Assembly: GCF_018449675.1 (NCBI RefSeq)
Contig: NZ_JAAVUZ010000003.1
Location: 351,023 to 415,022, forward strand
From: Glaciihabitans sp. dw_435
Lineage (GTDB): Bacteria > Actinomycetota > Actinomycetes > Actinomycetales > Microbacteriaceae
Length of the DNA: 64,000 nt
Direction of reading: 5' to 3'
This document shows, one piece after another, positions 1-8,751 of this stretch (positions are counted from its first letter, which is position 1; each line of letters begins with the position of its first letter). The notes under the pieces were generated by a model that saw only the letters and a list, made by a program, of their open reading frames with translations, was not told the origin of the DNA and ran no database searches. The position numbers and the translations under genes were made by a program.

Positions 1-2230
1 CGCGCACGGTGATGCCCACGGCGGCAGCCCCAGGACGAATGGCGTTGAGGGAGTGGTCGGCAAGCTCCGCGATGTTGAACGGGCGACGTTCGAGCGATGC
101 CTGCCCTTCTGCGGTGGTCAGCAGGTCATTGATGAGCTCGAGGAGACGCTTCGAGTTGCGCTGCACCACACCGAACTCGTGGTCGATACCGGTGACAGCA
201 ATGTCGATCGTGTCCTCAATGAGTTCGAGGTACCCGATTACCGATGTCAGCGGCGTCCGCAGGTCGTGGCTGACCGTGGTGAGGAACTGGTCGCGAGACC
301 GGATCGCCTCGGCAAGGGGAGTCACGTCGTGGGTCGCGACCACCGTCCCGATGAGTTCTCCGGAGGCCCGGCGGACGTACTGAGACGTAGCCATCATCGC
401 CCGCTGCTCCTTGCCAACGCCGACCCAGTACGAGCGGCGCGACACGAGTTCTCCGCGTGCAGCCCGCTGAAAGACCTGGTCGATCGCGGCGATGGGCGTG
501 ATGCGGTCGTCTTCGAAGACAAGCGGAGCCTGGGATGGATGCGACGGAGTGGGGTTTCCCGACACCGCAAGCGCCCGCGCGGTGTCGTTTGTCAGCAGGA
601 TGACGCCGTCGGGATCATAGAACGTGATGCCCGCGTCGACGGTGTCAACAACCGCGAGGGCAGTGGATGCCGCGTCCAGGCCCGATGCAACCGACACCCG
701 CAGGGCCTCGGAGCTGAAGATGCCCTCGGCAACCGACACGCGCAGCGCCTCGGCGCCGACGAGACCGCGTGCGACGGACTGCCGCAAGGCTTCGGCGCCC
801 TCGACACCCTCGGCCACGGACACCCGAAGTGCCTCAGCCCCCTCGATGCCCTCGGCCAGCGAGACGCGCAGTTTTTCCTTGTCGTCGACGCCCTCGGCGA
901 CAGATACCCGGAGCTTCTCCCGGTCATCCACGCCCTCGGCCACAGACACCCGCAAAGCTTCAGCGCCTTCGATTCCTTCCGCGACCGAGACCCGGAGGGC
1001 CTCGGCACCCACGATTCCCTCGGCAACGGAGACTCGAAGCGCTTCAGCGCTGTCGGCACCTTCCGCGACGGACACCCGGAGCGCCTCGGCACCGTCCAGA
1101 CCCTCGGCAACCGATACCCGCAGTCGTTCCCTGTCATCCACGCCCTCGGCAACGGACACCCGCAGCGCTTCAGCGCCCTCGATACCCTCGGCCACGGACA
1201 CCCGGAGCGCCTCGGCACCCTCGAGACCCTCGGCCACCGAAACACGGAGCGCCTCGGCACCCTCGATGCCTTCGGCGACGGACACACGCAGGGCCTCAGC
1301 TCCCTCAAGCCCCAGCGCCACGGACACGCGCAACCGTTCCCGGTCATCGACGCCCTCGGCGACAGACACCCGCAGCCGTTCCCGGTCGTCGACACCCTCC
1401 GCGACCGAGACCCGCAGTGCCTCGGCGCTATCGACACCCTCGGCGACCGACACGCGGAGAGCCTCGGCGCCGTCGACTCCCTCGGCCATCGAGACGCGCA
1501 ACCGCTCCCGGTTGTCCACGCCCTGGGCGACCGACACCCGCAGTCGCTCGGCGCCGGCGATCCCACGGGCAACCGCGACGCGAAGTTTCTCGGCGCCCTC
1601 GATGCCCTCCGCGACAGAGAGCCGGAGCGCTTCAGTGCTCTCAACGCCCTGGGCGAGGGCCACCCGCAACTCTTCGTTTGCGTTCAGCAGGTCAATGCGC
1701 TGACGGCGGCCGCGCGACGCGACGATTTGTACCGCGATGGCCACTGCCGTGAGCGTGACGGGGAACAGAAAAGCCGCACCCCAGCTGGCCGATGACGCGG
1801 GCCAGTTGCCAACCTGAAGAAAGGGGTAAAACGCGACCACAAAGGTGGCGACCGCCGCGAGCACAACGGCAGGCGCACGAAACGAAAACGCCAGCCAGAT
1901 GACGGGGATCAACACGAGCACGTTCAGACCCGTGAGCTGCTGGAAGAGGATGCCTCGCAGCAGCGCGATGATCACCACATCCGCGACGGCCAGGGTGATC
2001 TGCCACCGGGCGTCAATGCGGTGCCACGGTACGAATGCCGCCGCGATCGACACGAGGGCCAGCGCGATCCCCAGATCAACGACGTCCGAGTACTGGCCGT
2101 ACAGCACGAGCTGGCTGGAAATGACGACGACATATCCCACGCCGATGAGCATCGGAATCTGCACGAATACCAGCAGACTGCCGCGCACACCCTCGGAGAC
2201 AGTGCTGATGAAACGTTGAAGTGCTGGCAT
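1..2230 (-). CDS. Membrane sensor histidine kinase with 24 tandem 14-residue repeats and PAS domain (partial)
   Basis: The gene starts at the ATG at 2230 (AGGGGA eight bases upstream) and runs off the left edge, so the C-terminal ATPase domain is not visible; 743 codons are present. Residues 1-185 form about six hydrophobic segments, an N-terminal membrane sensor. Residues 188-523 are 24 exact 14-residue repeats. Residues ~525-640 look like a PAS domain. The HisKA motif follows, with phospho-accepting His655 in SHDLRTPL (codon 266-268) and a typical second helix ending near the window edge. It should sense a membrane or ligand signal and phosphorylate a response regulator, presumably encoded left of the window. 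Divergent from sbcD. The kinase assignment is firm; the signal is unknown. Confidence 0.9.
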   Translation of the reverse strand, partial: MPALQRFISTVSEGVRGSLLVFVQIPMLIGVGYVVVISSQLVLYGQYSDVVDLGIALALVSIAAAFVPWHRIDARWQITLAVADVVIIALLRGILFQQLTGLNVLVLIPVIWLAFSFRAPAVVLAAVATFVVAFYPFLQVGNWPASSASWGAAFLFPVTLTAVAIAVQIVASRGRRQRIDLLNANEELRVALAQGVESTEALRLSVAEGIEGAEKLRVAVARGIAGAERLRVSVAQGVDNRERLRVSMAEGVDGAEALRVSVAEGVDSAEALRVSVAEGVDDRERLRVSVAEGVDDRERLRVSVALGLEGAEALRVSVAEGIEGAEALRVSVAEGLEGAEALRVSVAEGIEGAEALRVSVAEGVDDRERLRVSVAEGLDGAEALRVSVAEGADSAEALRVSVAEGIVGAEALRVSVAEGIEGAEALRVSVAEGVDDREKLRVSVAEGVDDKEKLRVSLAEGIEGAEALRVSVAEGVEGAEALRQSVARGLVGAEALRVSVAEGIFSSEALRVSVASGLDAASTALAVVDTVDAGITFYDPDGVILLTNDTARALAVSGNPTPSHPSQAPLVFEDDRITPIAAIDQVFQRAARGELVSRRSYWVGVGKEQRAMMATSQYVRRASGELIGTVVATHDVTPLAEAIRSRDQFLTTVSHDLRTPLTSVIGYLELIEDTIDIAVTGIDHEFGVVQRNSKRLLELINDLLTTAEGQASLERRPFNIAELADHSLNAIRPGAAAVGITVR
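662..1669 (-). repeat. 24 x 42-bp coding tandem repeat (14-residue units) in the kinase
   Basis: Exactly 1008 bp, 24 units of 42 bp, all in frame with the kinase. The consensus unit is LRVSVAEGVDGAEA, with variants ending DDRER or DDREK. Leucine-arginine opens every unit and glycine at unit position 8 is invariant. Sequence identity is high in the centre and degenerates at both ends (first unit LRVALAQGVESTEA, last LRVSVASGLDAAST). Fourteen residues equal two heptads, which suits a rigid helical signalling rod, although the L-x-V-x-V alternation could also be read as beta. The repeat keeps other frames on both strands open, which explains several long spurious reading frames here. Confidence 0.95.
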
Positions 2231-2406
2231 GCGTGATCCCCTGATTGCAGCTACAGCACTGGTGTGCGTGTCTGATCGTACCAGCGGCGCCGAACATCTT
2301 TCGCGTGCTGGGTCGAAAGCAACCCGTTGGCTCATTGTTGGGCGGTTATCCCCACTCAGCGGCGCTTCTCGCCGGCAGCGTCGGAGGTGCGAGTTACCGT
2401 TCAGAC

Positions 2407-3570
2407 ATGAAGATTCTCCACACGTCTGACTGGCACATCGGTCGAACGTTCCACGGTCAGTCGACCCTCGACCACCTCCGCCAGGTGTTCGGCGCAATGG
2501 TCGAGATCGTGAAGCAGAACGACGTCGACGTGGTCGTCGTGTCCGGTGACATCTTCGATTCCTCCATGCCATCCGCCGAGAATTTCACCGTGCTGTCGAC
2601 AGTCCTGCGTGACATCAAGGCCGCGGGGGCATCCGTCGTCATGACGAGCGGCAACCACGATTCCGCCACCCGTCTCGGTTTCCAGTCCGAATGGGCGGGG
2701 CTCGCCGGCATCCACGTCATCACAGGCTTCGACCAGTACCTGCGACCGATCATCATCGAGGACGAGTACGGGCCGGTCAATTTCTACGGGATCCCGTACC
2801 TCGAGCCATCCCTCATCCGACACCACTACCCATCGCACGAACTCAAAACTCATGAACAGGTGCTGACCTTCGCCATGGACGGTATCCGTGCCGACATTGC
2901 ACGCAGCGACGCACGGTCCGTTGTTCTGTCGCACTGTTTTGTCTCCGACGTCGCCGCCAGTTCTGAGGCCACGGATGTCGAACGAGACATCACGGCGGGC
3001 GGGCTAAATCTCGTTCCCGCCGCCGCATTCGACGGGCCTGACTATGTCGCCCTCGGCCACATCCACGGACGCACCACCATCACCGAGCGTGTCCGGTACT
3101 CCGGGGCTCCGTTGCACTATTCATTCGGTGAGGCCGCCAAGCCTCGCGGGGGATGGCTCGTGACCCTCGACGCGGGCGGATTGGACGAGGTCACCTGGAT
3201 CGATTTCCCCGTACCGAGACGGCTCAGCGTCCTGACCGACGACCTCGAAGCGCTGCTGTCCGACGCCACCTATGCGTCGGCCGAGAGCGACTGGGTATGC
3301 GCCATCCTCACCGACCGTGTGCGCCCGGTCGACGCCATGCGCAGGCTGCAGCGGCGCTTTCCATTTTGCGCAATGCTCGAGCATCGCCCCTCCGTCGTTG
3401 TCGAGTCCTCGGCAACCACCTACGGAGAGCGCGTCAAACAGAAGACGGACCGTGAGATCGTCGCGGGATTCCTCGAGCACGTCCGCAATGGCGTCGGACC
3501 CTCAGAATTTGAGACCGACATCGTGAACGATGTGTTCGCCGAGCAACGCGTGAAGGAGGCATCCGAATGA
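2407..3570 (+). CDS. sbcD: Exonuclease SbcCD subunit D (Mre11-type nuclease)
   Basis: A 387-residue calcineurin-like metallophosphoesterase and the nuclease half of the SbcCD complex, which trims hairpins and blocked double-strand ends. The phosphoesterase signatures occur in order: SDWHIG at residues 7-12, GDIFD, GNHDS and GHIHG, giving the two-metal site. The start at 2407 is chosen because MKILHTSDWHIG is the standard N-terminus of the family; the frame is open further upstream but that part is unlike the family. The last four bases overlap the sbcC start (ATGA), so the two are translationally coupled. A GGAGG-like sequence lies about 18 bases upstream, so the ribosome site is not strong. 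Confidence 0.95.
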   Translation: MKILHTSDWHIGRTFHGQSTLDHLRQVFGAMVEIVKQNDVDVVVVSGDIFDSSMPSAENFTVLSTVLRDIKAAGASVVMTSGNHDSATRLGFQSEWAGLAGIHVITGFDQYLRPIIIEDEYGPVNFYGIPYLEPSLIRHHYPSHELKTHEQVLTFAMDGIRADIARSDARSVVLSHCFVSDVAASSEATDVERDITAGGLNLVPAAAFDGPDYVALGHIHGRTTITERVRYSGAPLHYSFGEAAKPRGGWLVTLDAGGLDEVTWIDFPVPRRLSVLTDDLEALLSDATYASAESDWVCAILTDRVRPVDAMRRLQRRFPFCAMLEHRPSVVVESSATTYGERVKQKTDREIVAGFLEHVRNGVGPSEFETDIVNDVFAEQRVKEASE

Positions 3571-6530
3571 AAATTCTGAGTCTGCGCATCGCGGGGTTCG
3601 GACCCTACAAAGACGAACAGCTCGTCGACTTCCAGCGGTTCGACGCCGACGGCATCTTCCTCATCACCGGCAAGACGGGGGCCGGCAAGTCGAGCATTCT
3701 CGACGCCATCACGTTTGCTCTGTACGGCAGCGTTGCGCGATACGAGGGCACGCAGCCCCAGCTGCGAAGCGACTACTGCGAGCCCGATGACCCGACGTAC
3801 GTCGAACTCGAGTTCGCCGTCGGCGCCGACGAGTACCGCGTGCGTCGCTCACCCGATTACGACCGTCCGAAGAAGAACGGCCTCGGTGTCACCCGGAAGG
3901 CGCACGAGGCGGCTCTCGAGCGCCGCAACGGCGACACGTGGCAGGGCATCGGCGCACGCCCGGTCGATGTCGGCCGTGAGCTGGCCGAAATCCTGACGCT
4001 GACCAAAGACCAGTTCCTCCAGGTGATCCTGCTCGCGCAAAACCGGTTCCAGACCTTCCTCCAGTCAAAGAATGACGACCGGCAGGCGGTGCTGCGCACC
4101 CTGTTTGGCACGCGACGCTTCGAGCAGGTCGAGGCGACGCTCGACGAGCGTCGCAAGATCATGGCCGCCGAACTCGCAGCGTCCACGGACGCCCTCGCCC
4201 AACGCGCGCACGACGTGGCCGCGCTGATGGGAACCGACGAGGTCCCGTCGCACCCCGACACGGATTGGTTCCAGGCGCAGTTCGCAAGTCTCACGGCGCG
4301 CGGTGATGCCGCCGATGCGCAGGCGTCGGCCGCCGGTGCCGCCTTCGATGAAGCGGATGCCGCATTCCGCGCGATCCTCGAGGCGCAGAAGCAACATCAG
4401 CGCCGCGTCGTCGCCCTGCGTGAGCTCGCGATGCTGGAAGAGAACCACCGCCAGATCGAGGGTGACCGCCGTGCTCTCGCCGCGGCCCACCGGGCGGCTC
4501 CTGTCTGGCCCCTGGTCGGCGCGCTCGAAACGGCGGCGCGTCACCGGGACTCCGCCGCCGCAGCCGAGGTAGCTGCCCGACTCGCGTATTCCGAATATGA
4601 CGCCAAGTCCGACGTGATCGATGCCGATCAGGTTACGACTGTCGCGGATGCGCTGACGTCCCTCCTGGGAACCCTCGCGGAGACGCTCGACGATGAAAAG
4701 CGACTTCCCGGGATCGTCGCCGACCTTGAACGCAGCGAAGCGGATGTCCTGAGGGCGACCACGTCCCTGGAGACCGCCCGCGAACTCAGCCAACTCATTC
4801 CTGAGGCACTCAGGGCGTTGACGGAGCAGATCACCACCGCGACAATCGCGTCCTCCCGGCTGTCCGAGGCCGAAGAGCGCACGACTCGGGTCGCCGCGGC
4901 ACTGGCGGCGGCGGATGACGCGGCAGCGCTCGACACGCGTCTGGCCGCTGCTCGCGTGTCCGAGAAAGCGGCAAGCGGAGCGCATCTCGCAGCTGCTGGT
5001 CGGCTCGATTCGTTGTTGGAACGGAGGCTTTCCGGTCACGCCGCAGAGCTGGCCGTCGCTCTGGTCGATGGAGTGGCGTGTGCGGTCTGCGGGTCCCTGT
5101 CCCATCCCGCTCCGGCGGTAGCCGACGTCGAACCCGTCACGGAAGCAGACATCGCAGCCGCCCGCGTCGACGTAGACCGGCAATGGCGGAGCGCCAGAGA
5201 GGCGGCCGAGGCGGCGACAGAGATTGCCACCACGCTCGCAGACGCCCGCGCCCGCACCGGTGGTCGCTCGGCAACCGAACTCCACGACGCGTTGGACTCC
5301 GCCCGGGAGGCCACCTCGGGCGCGATCGCGGCGGCAGCGGAGGTGCGCCGTCTCGAGCGTGACCGCGACAAGCTGCTGTCCGAACGCGATCGCGCCACCA
5401 TCACCATGGACGACCTCCGGGCACAACTGGAGACTCTCGCCGTGCGGGTCGCCGAACAACGGTCCACGCGAAATGCCATCGAAGCTCGGCAGAAGAAGCA
5501 CAGCGATGGATTTGGCAGCGTCGCGGAACGCGTCTCTGCGCTGAGCGCCCACCGTAATGCCGCCCGGGAGGTTCGGGAGGCAATTGCGACCCACGACGCC
5601 CGCCGTGACGCCCACGCCCATGCCCTCTCTGCGCTCGAGTTGCAGTGTGTGACCCAGGGGTTCGCCGACGTCAACGAAGCAATGGTGGCGCGGCTCTCGG
5701 ACGCGGACGTCACCGCCATCGACAACCGCATTCGTGCGCACGAACACGCAATGACCACAGTGCGAACCACCATCGATGACACCGCCGATGTGACCGACCC
5801 CGTCGACGATTCCCAGGTGGAGTCAGCTCGAGAGGCGCGCGAAGCGCGTGCTCGCGAACGCGATGCCGCCGTCGGAGCCCGCAGCACCGTGCGGGAGCGC
5901 CTCGATCAGCTCACACAGCTCGTCATCACCGCGACGAATCACATTGCGCTGTCCGGTGCCCGACGGGACGAGTTCGCCCAACTCGACGCTCTCGCAAATG
6001 CCGTGCAGGGCAAAGATCCCAACACGAAGCGGATGAACCTCGAGACCTTCGTTCTCGCGGCTCAGCTGGAAGACATCGTTGCCGCGGCTAATGCCCGGCT
6101 TCACACGATGACCAGCGGGCGGTACGCACTCGAGCACGATGACGGACTCCAATACCGCAAGTCCAGCTCGGGACTCGGTCTCGCCATCCGCGACGAACAC
6201 ACCGGGCGGGCGCGGCCCACCCATTCGCTGTCCGGAGGAGAAACCTTCCTGGCATCCCTTGCCCTCGCACTCGGGCTCGCCGAAGTCGTGACCAACCAGA
6301 CTGGTGGACTCACCCTCGACACCCTGTTCGTTGACGAGGGCTTCGGCTCCCTCGACGCGGATACCCTCGACATCGCCATGGGCACCCTGGACAGCCTGCG
6401 CGCCGGGGGCAGGACCATCGGGCTGATCAGTCACGTGGACGTGATGAAGGAGCAGATCCCCGCTCACCTGCGGATCTCGGTCACTCCCCACGGTTACAGC
6501 GTCATCGACGAGGTCTACGAGACGAGCTAG
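3567..6530 (+). CDS. sbcC: Exonuclease SbcCD subunit C (Rad50-type ATPase)
   Basis: A 987-residue SMC-like ATPase. The Walker A motif GKTGAGKSS sits near residue 35. Long alanine/glutamate/arginine-rich coiled-coil arms surround a zinc-hook CxxC (Cys505 and Cys508, in CAVCG). The C-terminus carries the ABC signature LSGGETFLASLAL and the Walker B region LFVDEGFGSLD. Together with SbcD it forms the ATP-dependent DNA end-processing complex. It overlaps sbcD by four bases, and the next gene converges on it with only 22 bp between. Length and motifs are normal for actinobacterial SbcC. Confidence 0.96.
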   Translation: MKILSLRIAGFGPYKDEQLVDFQRFDADGIFLITGKTGAGKSSILDAITFALYGSVARYEGTQPQLRSDYCEPDDPTYVELEFAVGADEYRVRRSPDYDRPKKNGLGVTRKAHEAALERRNGDTWQGIGARPVDVGRELAEILTLTKDQFLQVILLAQNRFQTFLQSKNDDRQAVLRTLFGTRRFEQVEATLDERRKIMAAELAASTDALAQRAHDVAALMGTDEVPSHPDTDWFQAQFASLTARGDAADAQASAAGAAFDEADAAFRAILEAQKQHQRRVVALRELAMLEENHRQIEGDRRALAAAHRAAPVWPLVGALETAARHRDSAAAAEVAARLAYSEYDAKSDVIDADQVTTVADALTSLLGTLAETLDDEKRLPGIVADLERSEADVLRATTSLETARELSQLIPEALRALTEQITTATIASSRLSEAEERTTRVAAALAAADDAAALDTRLAAARVSEKAASGAHLAAAGRLDSLLERRLSGHAAELAVALVDGVACAVCGSLSHPAPAVADVEPVTEADIAAARVDVDRQWRSAREAAEAATEIATTLADARARTGGRSATELHDALDSAREATSGAIAAAAEVRRLERDRDKLLSERDRATITMDDLRAQLETLAVRVAEQRSTRNAIEARQKKHSDGFGSVAERVSALSAHRNAAREVREAIATHDARRDAHAHALSALELQCVTQGFADVNEAMVARLSDADVTAIDNRIRAHEHAMTTVRTTIDDTADVTDPVDDSQVESAREAREARARERDAAVGARSTVRERLDQLTQLVITATNHIALSGARRDEFAQLDALANAVQGKDPNTKRMNLETFVLAAQLEDIVAAANARLHTMTSGRYALEHDDGLQYRKSSSGLGLAIRDEHTGRARPTHSLSGGETFLASLALALGLAEVVTNQTGGLTLDTLFVDEGFGSLDADTLDIAMGTLDSLRAGGRTIGLISHVDVMKEQIPAHLRISVTPHGYSVIDEVYETS

Positions 6531-6552
6531 CGAGGTCTGGTGGAAGCGGGAA

Positions 6553-8592
6553 CTACAGGGTGCTGGTGGTCAGAGAAATCACGTGGCCCGCCAGCGTTCC
6601 CGCGATGCTCATCTCGCCGTCCCGGTTGGTGCCGAGGCGTCCGAGCAGCGTCAGTATCCCCACCGGTCCCCGGGGTCCGGTGACTCGCACGGTCACGGAC
6701 ACCGGGTCCGAGCCAAAGGGAGCGAGTAAGCGCCCGGTGACCGCGACGTCCTCCACGAAGCGATAGTTGTCGAATTCCATGGAGTATCCGGCCAGCGTCT
6801 GCGTGGTGACGACCGTGCCACCCCGCAGTCCGTAGTAGCGCCCGAAGTCGCGGTCGGTGGTCTGGATCCAGGAGTCGAGAACGGTGCGCCAGACGGATGC
6901 GGCGACCCGGCGGTCGAACGTGGTGGATTCGTCTCTCGATGACCGTGTCAGGTAGTCCGTGCTGATGTCAGCGGCGGCGACCGGAAACGACGGTTGCACG
7001 TACCAGTGCACGGCCCAGGCGCACGGCTGGACATCGCCGAGTTCGGTCATGAACTGTTGGATGCGGAGCGGGCCGCAGGACAGCTGTGCCGCGTTGTGGG
7101 GAACCTGGTCGATCCGCAACACGTGACTGTTTCGGAATTGCTGGGCATCCCTGATGGTGTTCTCTGCGGGCGCGTCGGCGTCAAAGGTCCCGACGACGGC
7201 AAGTACCGGAACATCGGGAAGCGTGGTGTGTGGCTCGAGCGGCACCTCGGCGTCCGGGACATCCGGCCACAGCGAGCAGAGCGACAGTTCGGTCTCCCAC
7301 GCGCGCTCGGTGCGGGGGAGCATGGCACGCATCGACCACGGCCAGAGAGTGAGGGGAGGGATGCCCCGTGCGACGCGCTCGGCGGTGATGGACCGTTCCC
7401 AGTCCAGCAATCCCGGCGACCAGGGCGGTGTCGCATTGTCGGCACAGGTGGCGGCGAAGAAGGCCGCGGCCGAGTGGACTTCCGCCGCGCCGGAGCTGCC
7501 GCGCGCGTTCTGCGCCTGCACCTCGGCGCCGATCCGCAGCAGCGGCACGGGATCTCCCGCCCGGTAGGCGGACGCGGCGGCGGCGAGCCACGCGGGCAGC
7601 GCAGGCCCGTGTTCGAAGTGGGATGCGTACACGAGGGTTGCCTGGGTCACCTTTACATCGCGCGCCTCGCCCTCGTCGTCCACCGCGACGCCGCGGAGGG
7701 GGTTCTCGGTCACGGATCGGGCGGCCCACGCGAGGTCATCGAGGGGCGATCCCGGCCGGTCGCGGCACTCGGCGGAACCGGAGCACAGCCCGATGATGGT
7801 GCGGCGGGTTAACGCGGAGACTGCGTGCAGGCTCGACAGAAAGTTGAAGCTCGCGGGACCGATGCTGGAGGCAAAGACGACCGACCGTACGCTGGCACCG
7901 AACCGAGCGGTGTAGGCCATGGCGTCCATGCCGCCATACCCGAGGGCGATGATGTCGACCTGCGGTATTCCGAGTTCGAGGCGCAGGGCGTTGGCGTCTC
8001 GCGCGCTGTAGGCGGCGCCGTAGTCATCGAGGGCATTGCCGAGGTGAAGTGCGCACGAGAAGGTGGACGACGCGATATCGACCGAGCCGTGTTGCATGGC
8101 AGGGCAGTCGATGGCCTCGGACAGACCGCTGCCGCGGCGGTCGATCACCAGCACGTCGCGATCACCGAACGTGCGCCCGAGAATCCGGTGGGGAATTGGG
8201 TCGCCGTCGGCGATCATCGGATCACCGATGTCCTGCCCGAGAAAGAGCGTCGTCGCCGCCGAGGCGGGGGTCGACCCTCGCGTGTGCCGGTAGAACTTGA
8301 ACGCGAGAAGCAGGGTGGGTGTGTCGGCCACCCGCCAGTCGTGGGGCACGCGCAGCACGCCACACAGGGCGCCCGAGGCATCCGCACACTCCGTCGCTCC
8401 CAGCGCCCGCGCGCGGGTGCCGGGATCCACCCCGGACGCCGCCGGTGCGACCACGCTGGCGACCGGAACGGCGAGCTGTGCCCGCGGGTCATCACTCGCC
8501 GGCGCGACTGCCGCGACCAGCGCGATGGCGATCACTCCGGCAGAAACCCGGGCAGCGATGGTCCACCGCACAACAGCTCCGTTGTCTCGCAC
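6553..8592 (-). CDS. Exported alpha/beta-hydrolase of the TAP-like peptidase type, nucleophile serine apparently lost
   Basis: A 679-residue protein. An N-terminal hydrophobic segment (about residues 9-32, ending near APASDDP) suggests export or a membrane anchor. The core resembles tripeptidyl-aminopeptidase-like alpha/beta-hydrolases: VLVIDRRGSGLSEAIDC as the oxyanion-side strand, then IALGYGGMDAMAY where the nucleophile elbow G-x-S-x-G belongs, then a VVGTFDADAP acid strand and a VPHNAAQLSCGP histidine region. In the elbow the serine position is Gly218 (codon 7939-7941), so the usual nucleophile is missing while acid and histidine remain. A catalytically dead or repurposed protein is likely. 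The start at 8592 is a GTG; a second GTG at 8571 has a better Shine-Dalgarno (CGGAG five bases upstream) and may be the true one. Confidence 0.8.
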   Translation of the reverse strand: MRDNGAVVRWTIAARVSAGVIAIALVAAVAPASDDPRAQLAVPVASVVAPAASGVDPGTRARALGATECADASGALCGVLRVPHDWRVADTPTLLLAFKFYRHTRGSTPASAATTLFLGQDIGDPMIADGDPIPHRILGRTFGDRDVLVIDRRGSGLSEAIDCPAMQHGSVDIASSTFSCALHLGNALDDYGAAYSARDANALRLELGIPQVDIIALGYGGMDAMAYTARFGASVRSVVFASSIGPASFNFLSSLHAVSALTRRTIIGLCSGSAECRDRPGSPLDDLAWAARSVTENPLRGVAVDDEGEARDVKVTQATLVYASHFEHGPALPAWLAAAASAYRAGDPVPLLRIGAEVQAQNARGSSGAAEVHSAAAFFAATCADNATPPWSPGLLDWERSITAERVARGIPPLTLWPWSMRAMLPRTERAWETELSLCSLWPDVPDAEVPLEPHTTLPDVPVLAVVGTFDADAPAENTIRDAQQFRNSHVLRIDQVPHNAAQLSCGPLRIQQFMTELGDVQPCAWAVHWYVQPSFPVAAADISTDYLTRSSRDESTTFDRRVAASVWRTVLDSWIQTTDRDFGRYYGLRGGTVVTTQTLAGYSMEFDNYRFVEDVAVTGRLLAPFGSDPVSVTVRVTGPRGPVGILTLLGRLGTNRDGEMSIAGTLAGHVISLTTSTL

Positions 8593-8751
8593 GTCGGCCC
8601 CCGCGCTCTACGGGGACCGCCCACGTATTGAGCGCAAACCTACGCCCGCTCGCCGTCGGGGACAAGCATTATGGCAGGCCCGACGGCCCGTGACGGCCCG
8701 GTGGGGCAGCCAGTACATTGGAGGCTTCGCAGCCCCAGGAAGGAGCACACC

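Noticed and set aside
662..1669. Regular 42-bp repeats resembling a CRISPR or other non-coding array
   Set aside because: Repeats are directly adjacent without spacers, keep the kinase frame, and vary mostly in ways that preserve the residue pattern.
53..1795. Very long open frames on the + strand (for example 580 codons) and another on the - strand over the repeat array
   Set aside because: They are shadows created by the 42-bp repeat, which keeps several frames free of stops. Only the kinase frame has domain content and continuity to both sides.
4065..5747. 560-codon frame antisense to sbcC
   Set aside because: Arginine/glycine-rich composition with no domain, fully covered by a well-supported gene.
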